Shown: one piece after another, positions 9,001 through 17,136 of the stretch
Position numbering within the stretch: the first letter of the stretch is position 1
Layout: each line of letters opens with the position of its first letter
NCBI GenBank assembly: GCA_021817415.1
Contig: JAKAUZ010000003.1
Span: forward strand, 186,001-250,000
Source: Thermoplasmata archaeon
GTDB taxonomy: Archaea; Thermoplasmatota; Thermoplasmata; Thermoplasmatales; GCA-001856825
Reading direction: 5' to 3'
Length of the DNA stretch: 64,000 bases
Notes under the pieces: model-generated
What the model was told of the DNA's origin: nothing
What the model saw: only the letters and a program-made list of their open reading frames with translations
The model's database searches: none
Position numbers and translations under genes: made by a program

Positions 9001-9074
9001 CAGGTAGTGTACTGGTTTTGCTTGCAGTGGTGGCTGGTTGGGAGGCGGAACGTAGGAGAACCAAGAAAAAATAA
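6015..9074 (+). CDS. Giant secreted, membrane-anchored surface protein with repeats
   Basis: The 1019-aa protein begins with a signal peptide (MRFTVPFLALVLLLSTFAFYG) and ends with one membrane helix (YLVTGSVLVLLAVVAGW) and a basic tail ERRRTKKK, so most of it faces outward. Residues of about 60-350 form blade-like repeats of a beta-propeller (IFYDNFSGDVYVSYSNSGNLSVFNG). From about 355 there are about seven beta-sandwich-like repeats with the theme Y-x-V-x-F-x-E-x-GL-x-x-G-x-x-W and PNGTYxY (for example YDVIFSENGLANGTYWSI). Many N-x-S/T sites suggest N-glycosylation. It is related in plan to the 934-aa protein at 39.4-42.2 kb. It may be a cell-surface or adhesion protein; the exact role is unknown. 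Confidence 0.85.
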   Translation: MRFTVPFLALVLLLSTFAFYGISGTPVSSSGQISMQGHFQSRSPGFVYETLALNNHTLLHGNYIRDYEGEGPWAIFYDNFSGDVYVSYSNSGNLSVFNGTTLQFIENISLNGTSFEFQTDPKSGDLLVYSTNGSGIYFIDPSNVITRYNPSLSAIRIAVDPNLDFLYLMEWDGSVEIVYEPNLEPIKTLNLFGADIVYNPLNGEVYVLNINGTNSNLLIIDGLTVVNTVGLGPFGIEMKLDLTSNVLIVTGDGAISEYNASTGQEIRSIGIQFYGIGFSTLYCSGNGYLYAISHTIGQVRVFDLNGNYITGMNVGPWPSPTSEGSAYDGAISSVLLVNRGSDTMTIIPLTIYEVQFNENYLETGTDWGVTIGNLTEESNGSSIAFILPNGTYHYRITYPSTYTLYNPEGNLTVNGNVIIENLNFNSPLNLSLIRIYSVGLPLGQKWTVRIGNISLSQYNTALAGNFYYEYIAFYIQNGIYNYSISSPGYRVVSPYATDWEWSIYSNPFQPDFPQLTNLSSTGTINTFNSSQFAAYFKIAKYDVIFSENGLANGTYWSIDLNGNVQGTNGENITYSLPNGTYSFNISTMGTISPSFSAYYGVNGYNASISGGTININSTGEKMIVNFTRNLSMRYANFTFINYPTDYLKIIQIGNISEYTVFGQNISFLLKRGEYTGRIMSPFENNMLYPWLGGIYVREYATDVNFSLQNNYSTSVAIKIPKGYYLTTFRTNETPHMSSPFIWIGKGNNFTGMFLSQNSTVYAYLTNGTYQFLSLLIYSNFTFSISPISSPYFYGWYGGYIAKTFPRYLPSNGTFSVSGQNSTVFLNFEKEYLVTVRVNGISQGQGFTLIFNGQKFESTNGSVTLLEPNGTYNYTIKINGVGDHYVLENGSGSISVNGSDYALEVDEIPLHEVTFDITGSVRFPVTIVVNGIEYNATGTLSLYLRDGTYSYRIITVPGLKTVNGSGTFTVNNASVILTIAIEKSSPPQNYNSFYLVTGSVLVLLAVVAGWEAERRRTKKK

Positions 9075-9196
9075 GAAGGCAAGGCAATAAAAAGCACCAA
9101 TTTTCATTTGTGGTCACTCATATGACCAGATGATTGGCCTCCTCGTTCCAAGAATAGGGGCAACCTTATCCCAATTGGCAACTATTGAATAACAGA

Positions 9197-9718
9197 ATGA
9201 AATCAATAGTAAGAAATATGCAGCACAGATGGGTTGTATTCATGGACTTGGATGGGACAGTCTGGGATCATCTTGATGTATCAATAACCGATCCACCTTA
9301 CAGGAAAATTTCCAATGATAGCATAGAGGATGAAAAGGGGGTCAGACTGTCACTTTTGCCAGGAGCAGTCGATTTCGTGGACTGGGTGAGACTGAACGGA
9401 GGCATAATATCAACGTGCAGTTGGAATATCTACGATAAGGCAATGGGTGCACTGGTTGCTTTTGATATAGCAAATAAATTTGACTACCACAAAATATCCA
9501 TGAGTCCCAGGAAAGACCTTGCGATGGAGGAAATTATACGCCAGCTTAACGGAAAAGGAGTAAGAATAGAAAATAACCTGATTTTTTATTTAGATGACAG
9601 GGACATTCACATGAAGGAGATAGCTGCAAGATTTCCAGGTCTGACGTTCTTCCATATGTGGAAAAAAGTCCGTAGTTTTGAGGAAGTGAAGAAAAAAATT
9701 TCTGAAAGTATCAATTAA
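9197..9718 (+). CDS. HAD-superfamily phosphatase, MDP-1-like
   Basis: HAD motif I is FMDLDGTVWD near the N-terminus, with both catalytic aspartates. Motif II may be the Thr/Ser of ISTCSWN, and motif IV is FYLDDRDIHMKEI near residue 140. The size (about 173 aa) and the order DGTxWD then W/N-rich segment resemble magnesium-dependent phosphatase-1 proteins, which act on small phosphorylated substrates or protein tyrosine phosphate. The track starts at TTG 9185; ATG 9197 gives a typical N-terminus, and ATG 9218 (MQHRWVVFMDLDG) is also possible. The gene stands alone. Its substrate is unknown. Confidence 0.75.
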   Translation: MKSIVRNMQHRWVVFMDLDGTVWDHLDVSITDPPYRKISNDSIEDEKGVRLSLLPGAVDFVDWVRLNGGIISTCSWNIYDKAMGALVAFDIANKFDYHKISMSPRKDLAMEEIIRQLNGKGVRIENNLIFYLDDRDIHMKEIAARFPGLTFFHMWKKVRSFEEVKKKISESIN

Positions 9719-9831
9719 AGTAAAACGATATCTCAATTTTCCCCCTTGCTTCTAAAACATTTTAGCGTGATAAAAGGAACGTTTATTTAGAGATATCCTA
9801 TAATTACTTGGATCATCAAGGGGTTCATTCA

Positions 9832-10998
9832 ATGAACAAATGGTTTTTGATGTTGGGATATGGAACAATAGTTGCAGCGTCACAAATGCTGTGGCTGACA
9901 TTTGCGCCAATCACCACAATAGCCGCCACTGAAATGAATACTTCAATTTCAAACATCGGAATTCTTTCTCTCGTTTTTCCTCTTGTCTATATAATACTGG
10001 CAATTCCACTGTCTAGATGGTTGGACAGGTCTTTCATTCCCGCCATAATCACGGGGGTATTGCTCACAGGGGTTGGAGGGGTACTGAGACTTGCCGCCCC
10101 ATTCAGTTTCCCTCTTCAGTTGTCATGCCAGATAATAATATCGATAGGACAACCGCTTCTCCTGGGAAGCCTGGCAATTGTCCCAGTATATTATTTCAAC
10201 GAATCTGAAAGACCATTAGCAATATCCCTTGGAAGCCTTTCGCTATTCATTGGGATAATCATTGCAACAGCCGGTGGTGCATTGATCTACTATCGCGCAG
10301 GTTACACCAGCATGTTGCTTATGGAAGCAATTCCAGGCATACTTGGCATGATTTTGGTGGGGACTGCACTCGCAGGGACTAAGATACCAACTTTTGTCAG
10401 GAGAAAAGGCCCTAAGTTCAGGTTCACTCCTCTCCATTACAAACTGGCGATCATGCTTTTTGTGGGAATGGGAGTATATGATGCCCTCGATACGTGGCTA
10501 CAACCCATGATCTCTGGATACGGTATATCAAACCAGGCAGGGAACATACTGGCACTGATGACATTCATGGGTATTCTGGGAGCCGGCATACTCCCCCAAA
10601 TAGTTTCCAGGAAGAACATGAGGAAAACTGCAATACTTGCAATAGCAGCGGTGAGCATAATAGCGCTGGCTGTGGTTTCGCTGGAGAAGAACCTGTTCCT
10701 AATTACAGGATTCTTTGCCATAGATGGATTCTTCCTTCTTGCCGGATTGCCAATCATAATAGAATGGGCGGAGAGTTCCACTCCTGCAGCCAATCAGGGA
10801 CAGGTGACAGGGTTCATCATGTTATTTGGCAATCTTGGTGGGTTGGTGCTTATATTCATTGGCGATTTCCTCATTTCCCTCAAGAATGGCAATCTAATAT
10901 TTGCTGCAGTTATGTCTCTTTTCCTCGTTGCGCTTATTCCAATGGTTATGATGATTCCCCCGACACAGATCAGTACCAGAGGAATCGAATCTAAATGA
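9832..10998 (+). CDS. MFS transporter
   Basis: A polytopic membrane carrier of about 388 aa with roughly 12 hydrophobic segments. The first helix is WFLMLGYGTIVAASQMLWLTFAPITT and the typical MFS loop between helices 2 and 3 is represented by PLSRWLDRSF. The first helix vaguely resembles the FLVCR-type branch. The track starts at TTG 9808, but ATG 9832 is preferred: TATA-like CCTATAATTA lies about 30 bases upstream and AAGGGG lies between. It is followed after 10 bases by the S1P-lyase-like gene, and then the FGGY kinase, so it may import their substrate. Confidence 0.85.
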   Translation: MNKWFLMLGYGTIVAASQMLWLTFAPITTIAATEMNTSISNIGILSLVFPLVYIILAIPLSRWLDRSFIPAIITGVLLTGVGGVLRLAAPFSFPLQLSCQIIISIGQPLLLGSLAIVPVYYFNESERPLAISLGSLSLFIGIIIATAGGALIYYRAGYTSMLLMEAIPGILGMILVGTALAGTKIPTFVRRKGPKFRFTPLHYKLAIMLFVGMGVYDALDTWLQPMISGYGISNQAGNILALMTFMGILGAGILPQIVSRKNMRKTAILAIAAVSIIALAVVSLEKNLFLITGFFAIDGFFLLAGLPIIIEWAESSTPAANQGQVTGFIMLFGNLGGLVLIFIGDFLISLKNGNLIFAAVMSLFLVALIPMVMMIPPTQISTRGIESK

Positions 10999-11008
10999 GG
11001 TGACCAGA

Positions 11009-12391
11009 ATGGATATACAGGAAATGATGAAAGAAATGGAAAAGATTTTCAAGCCTTACGAAACATCTGAAATGTCTTTCCGGGAAATTCCTGAGAAGGG
11101 CGTTGAGAAAACCACAATCCTGACAGAAATGGAGAAAATTATTTCAAAGGAATCTGAAAAATGGAAAGAAGGAAAGGTTTCGGGGGCAGTGTACCACGGT
11201 GGCATTGAACACATTGAATTCTCCAACAGCGTAATGGCACTGGCCTCCCAGAACAACCCTCTCCATCCGGACGTTTGGCCAAGTTCACTAAAGTTTGAAA
11301 GGGAAATAGTATCAATGGTGACAAGGATGCTTCACGGAGATGATTTTGTCAGGGGTTCCATAACCTCAGGAGGGACGGAAAGCATTCTCCTTGCGGTGAA
11401 GACTTACAGGGACATGGCCAAAGTGGAGAGAGGTATAAAGGAACCGGAGATAATATATCCGAAGTCCGCACACGCTGCTTTTGAAAAGGCGTGCCAGTAC
11501 TTCGGGATAAGGGGAGTTGTCACAGGACTGAGAGACGATTTCTCAGCCGATCCGGAGGACATAAAGGAAAAAATCACCAAGAATACAATAGGAATAGTGG
11601 CTTCAGCTCCCTGCTTTCCCTACGGGGTCATCGACCCAATTTCAGATATTTCAAGAATAGCTGAGGATAAAGGAATTCCGTTCCACGTTGATGCCTGCCT
11701 GGGAGGCTTTTTGTTGCCCTGGGCAAAAGAGATTGGGGCCGATGTCCCGGATTTTGACTTTTCACTGCCTGGAGTAACATCCATTTCAATTGACACTCAT
11801 AAATATGGTTTTGCACCTAAGGGAACATCAGTGGTGCTATACAGGAATTCTGAGATAATAAAGCATCAGTATTTTGCTACTTCTGGCTGGACAGGCGGAA
11901 TTTACTTCTCCCCAACTATGGCAGGAAGCAGGCCGGGAGCACTTCCTGCAGCAGCATGGGCCTCAATGCTGGAAATGGGGAAATCTGGTTACAGGGAAGG
12001 GGCGCGAAGGATACTTGAAACAACCAGCAAAATCAGGAAATATGTAGAAAGCATGGATGAACTGACCCTGCTCGGAAAGAGTCATTTCGTGGTTGCTTTC
12101 ACATCGAAGAAGCTCAACATCTATCAAATAATGGAAAAGATGTCTGAAAAAGGGTGGAGCCTTAATGGCCTTAACCATCCTCCGGGAGTTCACTTCGCGG
12201 TGACACTGGCACACACACGTGACGGAGTTCCTGAAAAATTTGACTCTGATTTGAGAAAATCAATAGAGGAGGTAGAGAAAAATCCGGGAGAAGAGACAGG
12301 GACCGCCCCAGTTTACGGGATGGCCGCAACATTCCCGGAGGATGCAATAAATGAACTGATTAAGTCTGTGGTTGAGTGGATGTACAGTTGA
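11009..12391 (+). CDS. Sphingosine-1-phosphate-lyase-like PLP enzyme
   Basis: This is a fold-type I PLP enzyme of the group II decarboxylase superfamily. The PLP lysine sits in SISIDTHKYGFAPKG and the preceding HVDACLGGF holds the PLP-binding Asp. The downstream segment GGIYFSPTMAGSRPG and the late TAPVYGMAA are what I know from eukaryotic sphingosine-1-phosphate lyase rather than from glutamate or tyrosine decarboxylases. The ORF track begins at GTG 11000; ATG 11009 is preferred because GAGGTGA is 5 bases upstream. It lies between an MFS carrier and an FGGY kinase that overlaps its last 16 bases. Archaea lack sphingolipids, so the substrate is probably another amino-alcohol phosphate. Confidence 0.85.
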   Translation: MDIQEMMKEMEKIFKPYETSEMSFREIPEKGVEKTTILTEMEKIISKESEKWKEGKVSGAVYHGGIEHIEFSNSVMALASQNNPLHPDVWPSSLKFEREIVSMVTRMLHGDDFVRGSITSGGTESILLAVKTYRDMAKVERGIKEPEIIYPKSAHAAFEKACQYFGIRGVVTGLRDDFSADPEDIKEKITKNTIGIVASAPCFPYGVIDPISDISRIAEDKGIPFHVDACLGGFLLPWAKEIGADVPDFDFSLPGVTSISIDTHKYGFAPKGTSVVLYRNSEIIKHQYFATSGWTGGIYFSPTMAGSRPGALPAAAWASMLEMGKSGYREGARRILETTSKIRKYVESMDELTLLGKSHFVVAFTSKKLNIYQIMEKMSEKGWSLNGLNHPPGVHFAVTLAHTRDGVPEKFDSDLRKSIEEVEKNPGEETGTAPVYGMAATFPEDAINELIKSVVEWMYS

Positions 12392-13944
12392 GCAATTCAT
12401 TAGGCATAGATCTGGGGACATCCTCAGTTAAGGTGGGAGTGTTTGATGAAAGACTGAGGATGATTGGGGGTGGAAAGGAAGAGTACCAAGTAGAATATGT
12501 AGGGAAAAACGGTGCGGAGCAATCCGCAGTCAAATGGTGGAATTCCATAGTTAAGGTATGCAGGGAAATAGAGGAGAGAAGCCCTTCTGAATGGAAGAAG
12601 ATAAAATTCGTAGGAGTAACCGCTCAGTTTTCTGGAACCACAGCCATAGACCGGAATGGTATTCCTTTAAGGAATCCGATAATATGGCTTGATTCCAGAG
12701 GTGAGGAAGCAACAAGAGAACTGATCACCGGATTCCCGTCGATTGCAGGTTACAACATTGGAAGGCTGATAAGATGGATAAGACTCACGGGAGGTGCACC
12801 GACTAAATCTGGAAAGGACTCACTTTCACACATTCTTTACCTTAAGGCAAACGAACCGAACGTATATTCAGAGACATATAAATTCCTCGAGCCCAAAGAT
12901 TACATCAACCTGAAGATAACGGGAAAAATAGCTTCCACCTACGACACGATGATCCTGCACTGGGTCACAGATAACAGGGACATAAACAATGTCAGGTATG
13001 ACAGAAAACTTCTTTCAGTTGCGGGTCTGGACATCTCCAAGCTCCCCAACCTTATCGGCTCATGGGATGCAGTGGGAAATATTGCAAAAGAGGCAGCCTC
13101 AGAACTGGGACTCTCTGAGGAAGTGGTGGTCTCGGGAGGGGCAGGGGACATCCAGAGCTCACTCATTGGAAGTGGATGTATTGATAATTTTGAACCACTA
13201 ATATACATTGGCTCATCATCATGGATATCTGCCCATGTACCATTCAAGAAAACTGACATATTCCACAACATGGCCTCACTTCCCAGTGGCCTCCCTGGGA
13301 AATATTTCATTCCTGCTGAGCAGGAGAACGCTGGATCCGCCCTTGATTACCTAAGAAAGACAATTTCAAATGAGGCAAAAATATTTGATTTTGATGAACT
13401 GAACCTTCTTGCCGGAGAGGCGCCTCCAGGATCAGATGGTCTGATGTTCTTCCCATGGCTGTTCGGAGAACGTGCGCCGGTTGAGTCCAGGAGCCTGAGG
13501 GGATCTTTGTTCAATCTTTCTATAACTCACCAGAAATCTCATCTGGCACGTTCTGTGATGGAGGGAGTCGCAATGAATCTCAGGTGGCTTTCGACGACTT
13601 TCGGAAAGTTCATTGGGTTGAAGCCTGCAAAATACGTGATGGCGGGAGGAGGATCACTTTCTGATATCTGGTCGCAAATTTTGGCGGACGTTCTTCAGGT
13701 TGAAATAGCCTCCTCCGGCAGTCCTGTTTTTGTTAATGCAAAAGGAGCCGCCATACTTGGATTATTAGCCGGGGGGCTTGACATGAAATCAATAAGCGGG
13801 AACGTGAAATCAATCAGGAAAACGTTCCTTCCGAGCAAGTCCAACGCCAAAGTATACGACGGTACCTACGGGATGTTCGTGGAATTCTACAGGAGAAACC
13901 ACAGGTTAATGGAGCGGTTCAATGACGAAAGGAAATCGGGCTGA
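12376..13944 (+). CDS. FGGY-family carbohydrate kinase
   Basis: An ASKHA-fold kinase of 522 aa with N-terminal phosphate loop LGIDLGTSSVKVG, the middle VTAQFSGTTAIDRNG and the C-terminal adenosine motif YVMAGGGSLSDIWSQILADV. The FGGY-type segment MFFPWLFGERAPV is present. The family phosphorylates xylulose, glycerol, ribulose or related polyols; overall it looks xylulokinase-like. The GTG start overlaps the lyase-like gene; TTG 12388 is an alternative that overlaps its stop codon. The pairing suggests that the kinase makes the phosphorylated substrate which the lyase cleaves. That link is an inference. Confidence 0.88.
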   Translation: MDVQLSNSLGIDLGTSSVKVGVFDERLRMIGGGKEEYQVEYVGKNGAEQSAVKWWNSIVKVCREIEERSPSEWKKIKFVGVTAQFSGTTAIDRNGIPLRNPIIWLDSRGEEATRELITGFPSIAGYNIGRLIRWIRLTGGAPTKSGKDSLSHILYLKANEPNVYSETYKFLEPKDYINLKITGKIASTYDTMILHWVTDNRDINNVRYDRKLLSVAGLDISKLPNLIGSWDAVGNIAKEAASELGLSEEVVVSGGAGDIQSSLIGSGCIDNFEPLIYIGSSSWISAHVPFKKTDIFHNMASLPSGLPGKYFIPAEQENAGSALDYLRKTISNEAKIFDFDELNLLAGEAPPGSDGLMFFPWLFGERAPVESRSLRGSLFNLSITHQKSHLARSVMEGVAMNLRWLSTTFGKFIGLKPAKYVMAGGGSLSDIWSQILADVLQVEIASSGSPVFVNAKGAAILGLLAGGLDMKSISGNVKSIRKTFLPSKSNAKVYDGTYGMFVEFYRRNHRLMERFNDERKSG

Positions 13945-14441
13945 AACGTTCATTATTGGGACGGTCGACAGGATTATCCAGCAAGGCGCAAAATGATGTA
14001 AATTGACCGCATCAATCCTCCAGAAATTGTTATTTTATTGAATCACCAGGTTTCATTCTTACAGTCGTTCAGGTTTGAAAATTTCATCTATTCAAACCAT
14101 TCAATACCGACCTTCAAGTTTGACTGCACCATGAGCGAATGATGCCCAAGAAATATTGTTCCAGAGGCATGACGGAACTGGGGTGGAAAAGGTTGAAGGG
14201 GAGAGACAACAGGTTGGCCGTTAGCCAAGCAGGGAGGAGGAAGGATGAATAATAAGTCAGGAAGTTGTTCCTCAGGAATAAAATAAAACATGGATAGATG
14301 AAAGCAAATTTTTCGCATTATCTTGTTGCTAGGAGTTCACGTCAATAACAAAAGCTTTCATGGCAGTACTGAACAGGAAATCATATAGTAAAAAAAGTAC
14401 AACTGGTAAGATCTAAAAGGCACATTGGATCAGGGCCTTCC
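13945..14441. other. Gene-free region between convergent transcripts
   Basis: About 500 bases without a convincing gene. The 76-aa minus-strand ORF at 14088-14318 has no start signal and a proline-rich composition unlike the neighbours. The right side contains a T7 run on the minus strand that may end the KaiC/epimerase operon. Nothing else was recognised. Confidence 0.5.
14390..14396 (-). terminator. Oligo-T terminator after the KaiC-like genes
   Basis: Seven T residues on the minus strand (CTTTTTTTAC) lie about 45 bases past the stop of the 231-aa KaiC-like gene. Archaeal RNA polymerase stops on such runs. Confidence 0.35.
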
Positions 14442-15137
14442 TCATTCCAGGTAGAGATCGGAATTAGCCATAATCTGTATGCCGTCGCTTCCTATCGTAT
14501 ACGGACGTCCCTTGCGATCATGGTTAGTCAACCTCATCTTCAATATTCTCGCAGCACTGACGACGCTGCCATTGGAATCATTGTAAATGTTCTGGAGGGA
14601 GATGACTCCGTCTGCCACAAATTCCGAAAGGCCTTCTTTCGTCGAATAAGGAGAACCCACCTCTGCTTCCGCAATCATAAGTGTGGTCACGTTGAGGTCC
14701 TTGAGCGAATCTGAAAGATTAAGGACAACATTTCTCCTGAGCACGTCATTATCTGCGGCCATCAGCATTATTGAAACACTATCTATAATCACCCTGGAAA
14801 CGTTGAATCCTTCTATGCTCGTCTTGAAATTTTCCTTCATTCTCAGCATCTCCACAAATTCACCTGCTCCGGGATTCATGAGAGTCAGTCCATTGTCCAG
14901 GAACGGCTGAAGATCCATTCCGTACTGCTTTGAGGCAGCAATAATGCTATCCTTTCTTTCCTCAAGGGAAAAATAGGCAACCTTCTCCCCTCCCTTCAGG
15001 CCGGAAAATGCAAAGTGTATACCCATCGTCGTTTTTCCAGCTCCATAGCTTCCCAGTACCAGAACAGTGCTTCCCTTGGGAATTCCTCCGCCCAGCATTT
15101 CATCCAACCCATCTATGCCTGTTTTCACCAGTTCCAT
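14442..15137 (-). CDS. KaiC-like RecA-fold ATPase
   Basis: A single KaiC domain of 231 aa. The protein opens with TGIDGLDEMLGGGIPKGS, Walker A is GSYGAGKTT near residues 29-37, the catalytic glutamates are in FSLEERKD and Walker B is VIIDSVSIML. Archaeal KaiC-like proteins act as signalling or chaperone-like ATPases, and their targets are mostly unknown. Its ATG overlaps the stop of the upstream paralogue by one base (TAATG), so the two are translationally coupled. They may form a mixed ring or heterodimer. Confidence 0.88.
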   Translation of the reverse strand: MELVKTGIDGLDEMLGGGIPKGSTVLVLGSYGAGKTTMGIHFAFSGLKGGEKVAYFSLEERKDSIIAASKQYGMDLQPFLDNGLTLMNPGAGEFVEMLRMKENFKTSIEGFNVSRVIIDSVSIMLMAADNDVLRRNVVLNLSDSLKDLNVTTLMIAEAEVGSPYSTKEGLSEFVADGVISLQNIYNDSNGSVVSAARILKMRLTNHDRKGRPYTIGSDGIQIMANSDLYLE

Positions 15138-15937
15138 TATTTCACCTTCGTAGTATTAAGAACGATCATCCCAGACTTGTAGTCAAAATCAGTATCAAAT
15201 CTTTCTATCTTCTCCTGTTCTATCTGCGGCAGGACGCCAATAAACTTGGGGATGACCATGAAGCGTCTTCTCCTGCTGTATCTTTCGCTGGTATTCCACC
15301 TGAATAACATGGTTCCATCAAAAATGTCTATCAGGATATTTTCATTCCTTGTGTCAGTAATTTCTGTTGCCATTATGGCGTAAAGCAGTGAGTTCCATTT
15401 CTTAACTGCCCTTGAGACACCCCTTGCAAGGTCAAACAGACTCTTCTCGTCTATCAGCTTGGAAGTAATCAGGTCTGAGAGGGAATCTAATATGATCATC
15501 TTCCCTGGGGCATCTCTGTCCAGAGCAGATACCAACGCGCTGATAAGGTCCTCTTTTTCTCTCAGCCTTGGGCCCCCGATCCACGAATTTGGAATCTGTG
15601 TCTTTGCATAGTAGGCGGTTGATAGATCCACAATCTTTATCCTGCTCTTGAGGGAACGAACAATGTCCTCCTGCATCGTCAATTCTATGACCCTCATTAT
15701 TTCGCTTGCAGGTTTTGAGAATGTGACGTACAGAATCCCGTCCAGCAGGTCAATCTCCTTGTTCTGCAGTTCCTTTGGTATTATGCCGTCTATCGCCCTT
15801 GAATGTTTCACCGCCGATGTGATCGCAAACTCGGTCCCTCCTGCTCCAGCCTCGCCCAGGAGGAGAATGGAAGAACCTGATGGGACGCCACCATTTATTA
15901 TTGTATCCAGGGCCGAAACAAATGTTGGTATCTTCAT
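15137..15937 (-). CDS. KaiC-like protein with a defective Walker A motif
   Basis: A 266-aa relative of the downstream KaiC-like ATPase. It begins with VSALDTIINGGVPSGSSILLLGEAGAGGTEF, where the P-loop lysine is replaced by glycine, so normal ATP hydrolysis is doubtful. Walker B (MIILDSLSDLI) is kept. P-loop-variant KaiC relatives with a GxxGAGxxEF pattern are also known in haloarchaea. It overlaps the upstream epimerase by 4 bases and the downstream KaiC by one base. A regulatory partner for the active KaiC is the simplest reading. Confidence 0.82.
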   Translation of the reverse strand: MKIPTFVSALDTIINGGVPSGSSILLLGEAGAGGTEFAITSAVKHSRAIDGIIPKELQNKEIDLLDGILYVTFSKPASEIMRVIELTMQEDIVRSLKSRIKIVDLSTAYYAKTQIPNSWIGGPRLREKEDLISALVSALDRDAPGKMIILDSLSDLITSKLIDEKSLFDLARGVSRAVKKWNSLLYAIMATEITDTRNENILIDIFDGTMLFRWNTSERYSRRRRFMVIPKFIGVLPQIEQEKIERFDTDFDYKSGMIVLNTTKVK

Positions 15938-16878
15938 CTCTTATCACCCAATTCCTCAATGGCATTTCTTACCGAATCAGTGCTTTCCATCCTGTATTTC
16001 CAGCCGAAAGACTGTGCCTTCTTTATGTCCAGCGACATGACCTTTACATCCCCTGCCCACCCTCCTCCCCCTGGGCCTCCCATCAGCTTGATTCTGGCTC
16101 CTGGCGACTCCTTTTTTATCACAAGGTCCGCTATCTCCATAACAGTAGTTCTTCCGGCGGTCCCTAGATTGAAGATACCATCGCCCTTCCCATGAAGTAG
16201 ATCAATACCACTGATAACATCCTGAACGTCCACGTAAGACTTGGACTGAGTCCCGTCACCAAGGACTTCAAGAACCTTGCCGTCCTTCTTCAATTTATTT
16301 ATGAAATCCACTATGACACCGTGGGTTCCCCTCTTTCCCACTACGTTGGCGAATCTGAAGATGCTGGAGGTGAATCCATACATGCTGGAATAGCTCGATA
16401 TGAATCCTTCCGCAGCCAGCTTTGATGCACCGTAATGTGATACTGGTTTGAGTGGGCCGTAATTCTCCGGAGTTGGCAAAATAGTCGGTATCCCATATAT
16501 TGTTGAAGAGGATGAAAATATAATTTCCTTCACGTCGTTCTTTCTCATAGCTTCCAGAACTGAGTGTGTCGCGACTGTATTCTCCCTGAAGTCAACAATC
16601 GGGTCATCATATCCCACCCTGACATCTGGATTCGCACTGAGGTGGATGACCACATCAACCCCTTTCATCAGTTTAGAAAGTTCATCATTGTTCTTGACGT
16701 CATTGATGTGGAGGATGAAATTTTTATTTCCTTCCAGATCCCGTAGGTTCTCCATTCTCCCGGAAGACAAGTTGTCTACTCCTATTATTTCATTTTCATC
16801 TAAAAAATATTCAGCCATGTTGGAACCGATAAACCCAGCAATTCCCGTGATGAGAATTCTCTTTCCTTTCACGCTCAA
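15934..16878 (-). CDS. NAD-dependent sugar-nucleotide epimerase/dehydratase (GalE-like)
   Basis: An extended short-chain dehydrogenase of 314 aa. The NAD-binding motif is ILITGIAGFIGSN, the acidic residue after strand 2 is in IIGVDNLSSG, and the catalytic pair is YGASK near residue 150, with Ser/Thr in FSSSSTIYG. It resembles UDP-glucose 4-epimerases and archaeal dTDP- or UDP-sugar epimerases used for surface glycans. It heads the operon with the two KaiC-like genes, an association with no obvious metabolic logic. The sugar substrate cannot be read from sequence. Confidence 0.88.
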   Translation of the reverse strand: MSVKGKRILITGIAGFIGSNMAEYFLDENEIIGVDNLSSGRMENLRDLEGNKNFILHINDVKNNDELSKLMKGVDVVIHLSANPDVRVGYDDPIVDFRENTVATHSVLEAMRKNDVKEIIFSSSSTIYGIPTILPTPENYGPLKPVSHYGASKLAAEGFISSYSSMYGFTSSIFRFANVVGKRGTHGVIVDFINKLKKDGKVLEVLGDGTQSKSYVDVQDVISGIDLLHGKGDGIFNLGTAGRTTVMEIADLVIKKESPGARIKLMGGPGGGGWAGDVKVMSLDIKKAQSFGWKYRMESTDSVRNAIEELGDKR

Positions 16879-16996
16879 TAATCATACTGTCAATTTAATA
16901 ATTTGCTTGCTCATAGGTAGTTAATTTTGACCCTTGAAACCTGAACAAACAGTGCACGCAATCCTGAGAGGTTAGTCGGGTTAAGGGAGCACAGGT

Positions 16997-17092
16997 TCAC
17001 CTTATCACAATCATGACAACAACTAGAGCCACCAGTGTAATGCCGCTGTGCTCTCTCTTCCCGGTCATCAAATACGCGGGAGAAAGCAGCAC
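16997..17092 (-). CDS. Candidate 31-aa single-span membrane peptide
   Basis: The frame reads LLSPAYLMTGKREHSGITLVALVVVMIVIR and ends at TGA 16997. It has a basic, polar stretch followed by a hydrophobic segment ITLVALVVVMIVI and a terminal Arg, as in a single membrane helix. The start could be GTG 17092 or ATG 17068. On the same strand TATAAATA at 17128-17136 predicts a transcript start near 17106. It is too short for the ORF track. A remnant of a larger membrane-protein gene is the alternative, because the frame stays open a further 13 codons upstream. Confidence 0.35.
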   Translation of the reverse strand: MLLSPAYLMTGKREHSGITLVALVVVMIVIR

Positions 17093-17127
17093 GTATGATC
17101 TGCAGAAAGTGTAAGGCAGGTAACCGG

Positions 17128-17136
17128 ATATTTATA
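17128..17136 (-). promoter_or_regulatory. TATA box in the gene-poor 17-kb gap
   Basis: The minus-strand sequence CCTATAAATATCC is a near-ideal archaeal TATA box. The only frame downstream on this strand is the candidate tiny membrane peptide; otherwise it could drive a non-coding RNA. Confidence 0.4.

Noticed and set aside
9111-9128. Inverted repeat TGGTCA-6-TGACCA
   Set aside because: The arms are only six bases long and lie between two genes with no shared regulator; chance is a sufficient explanation.
14088-14318. 76-aa minus-strand ORF in the 500-base gap
   Set aside because: Proline-rich, without start signals or resemblance to any known protein.
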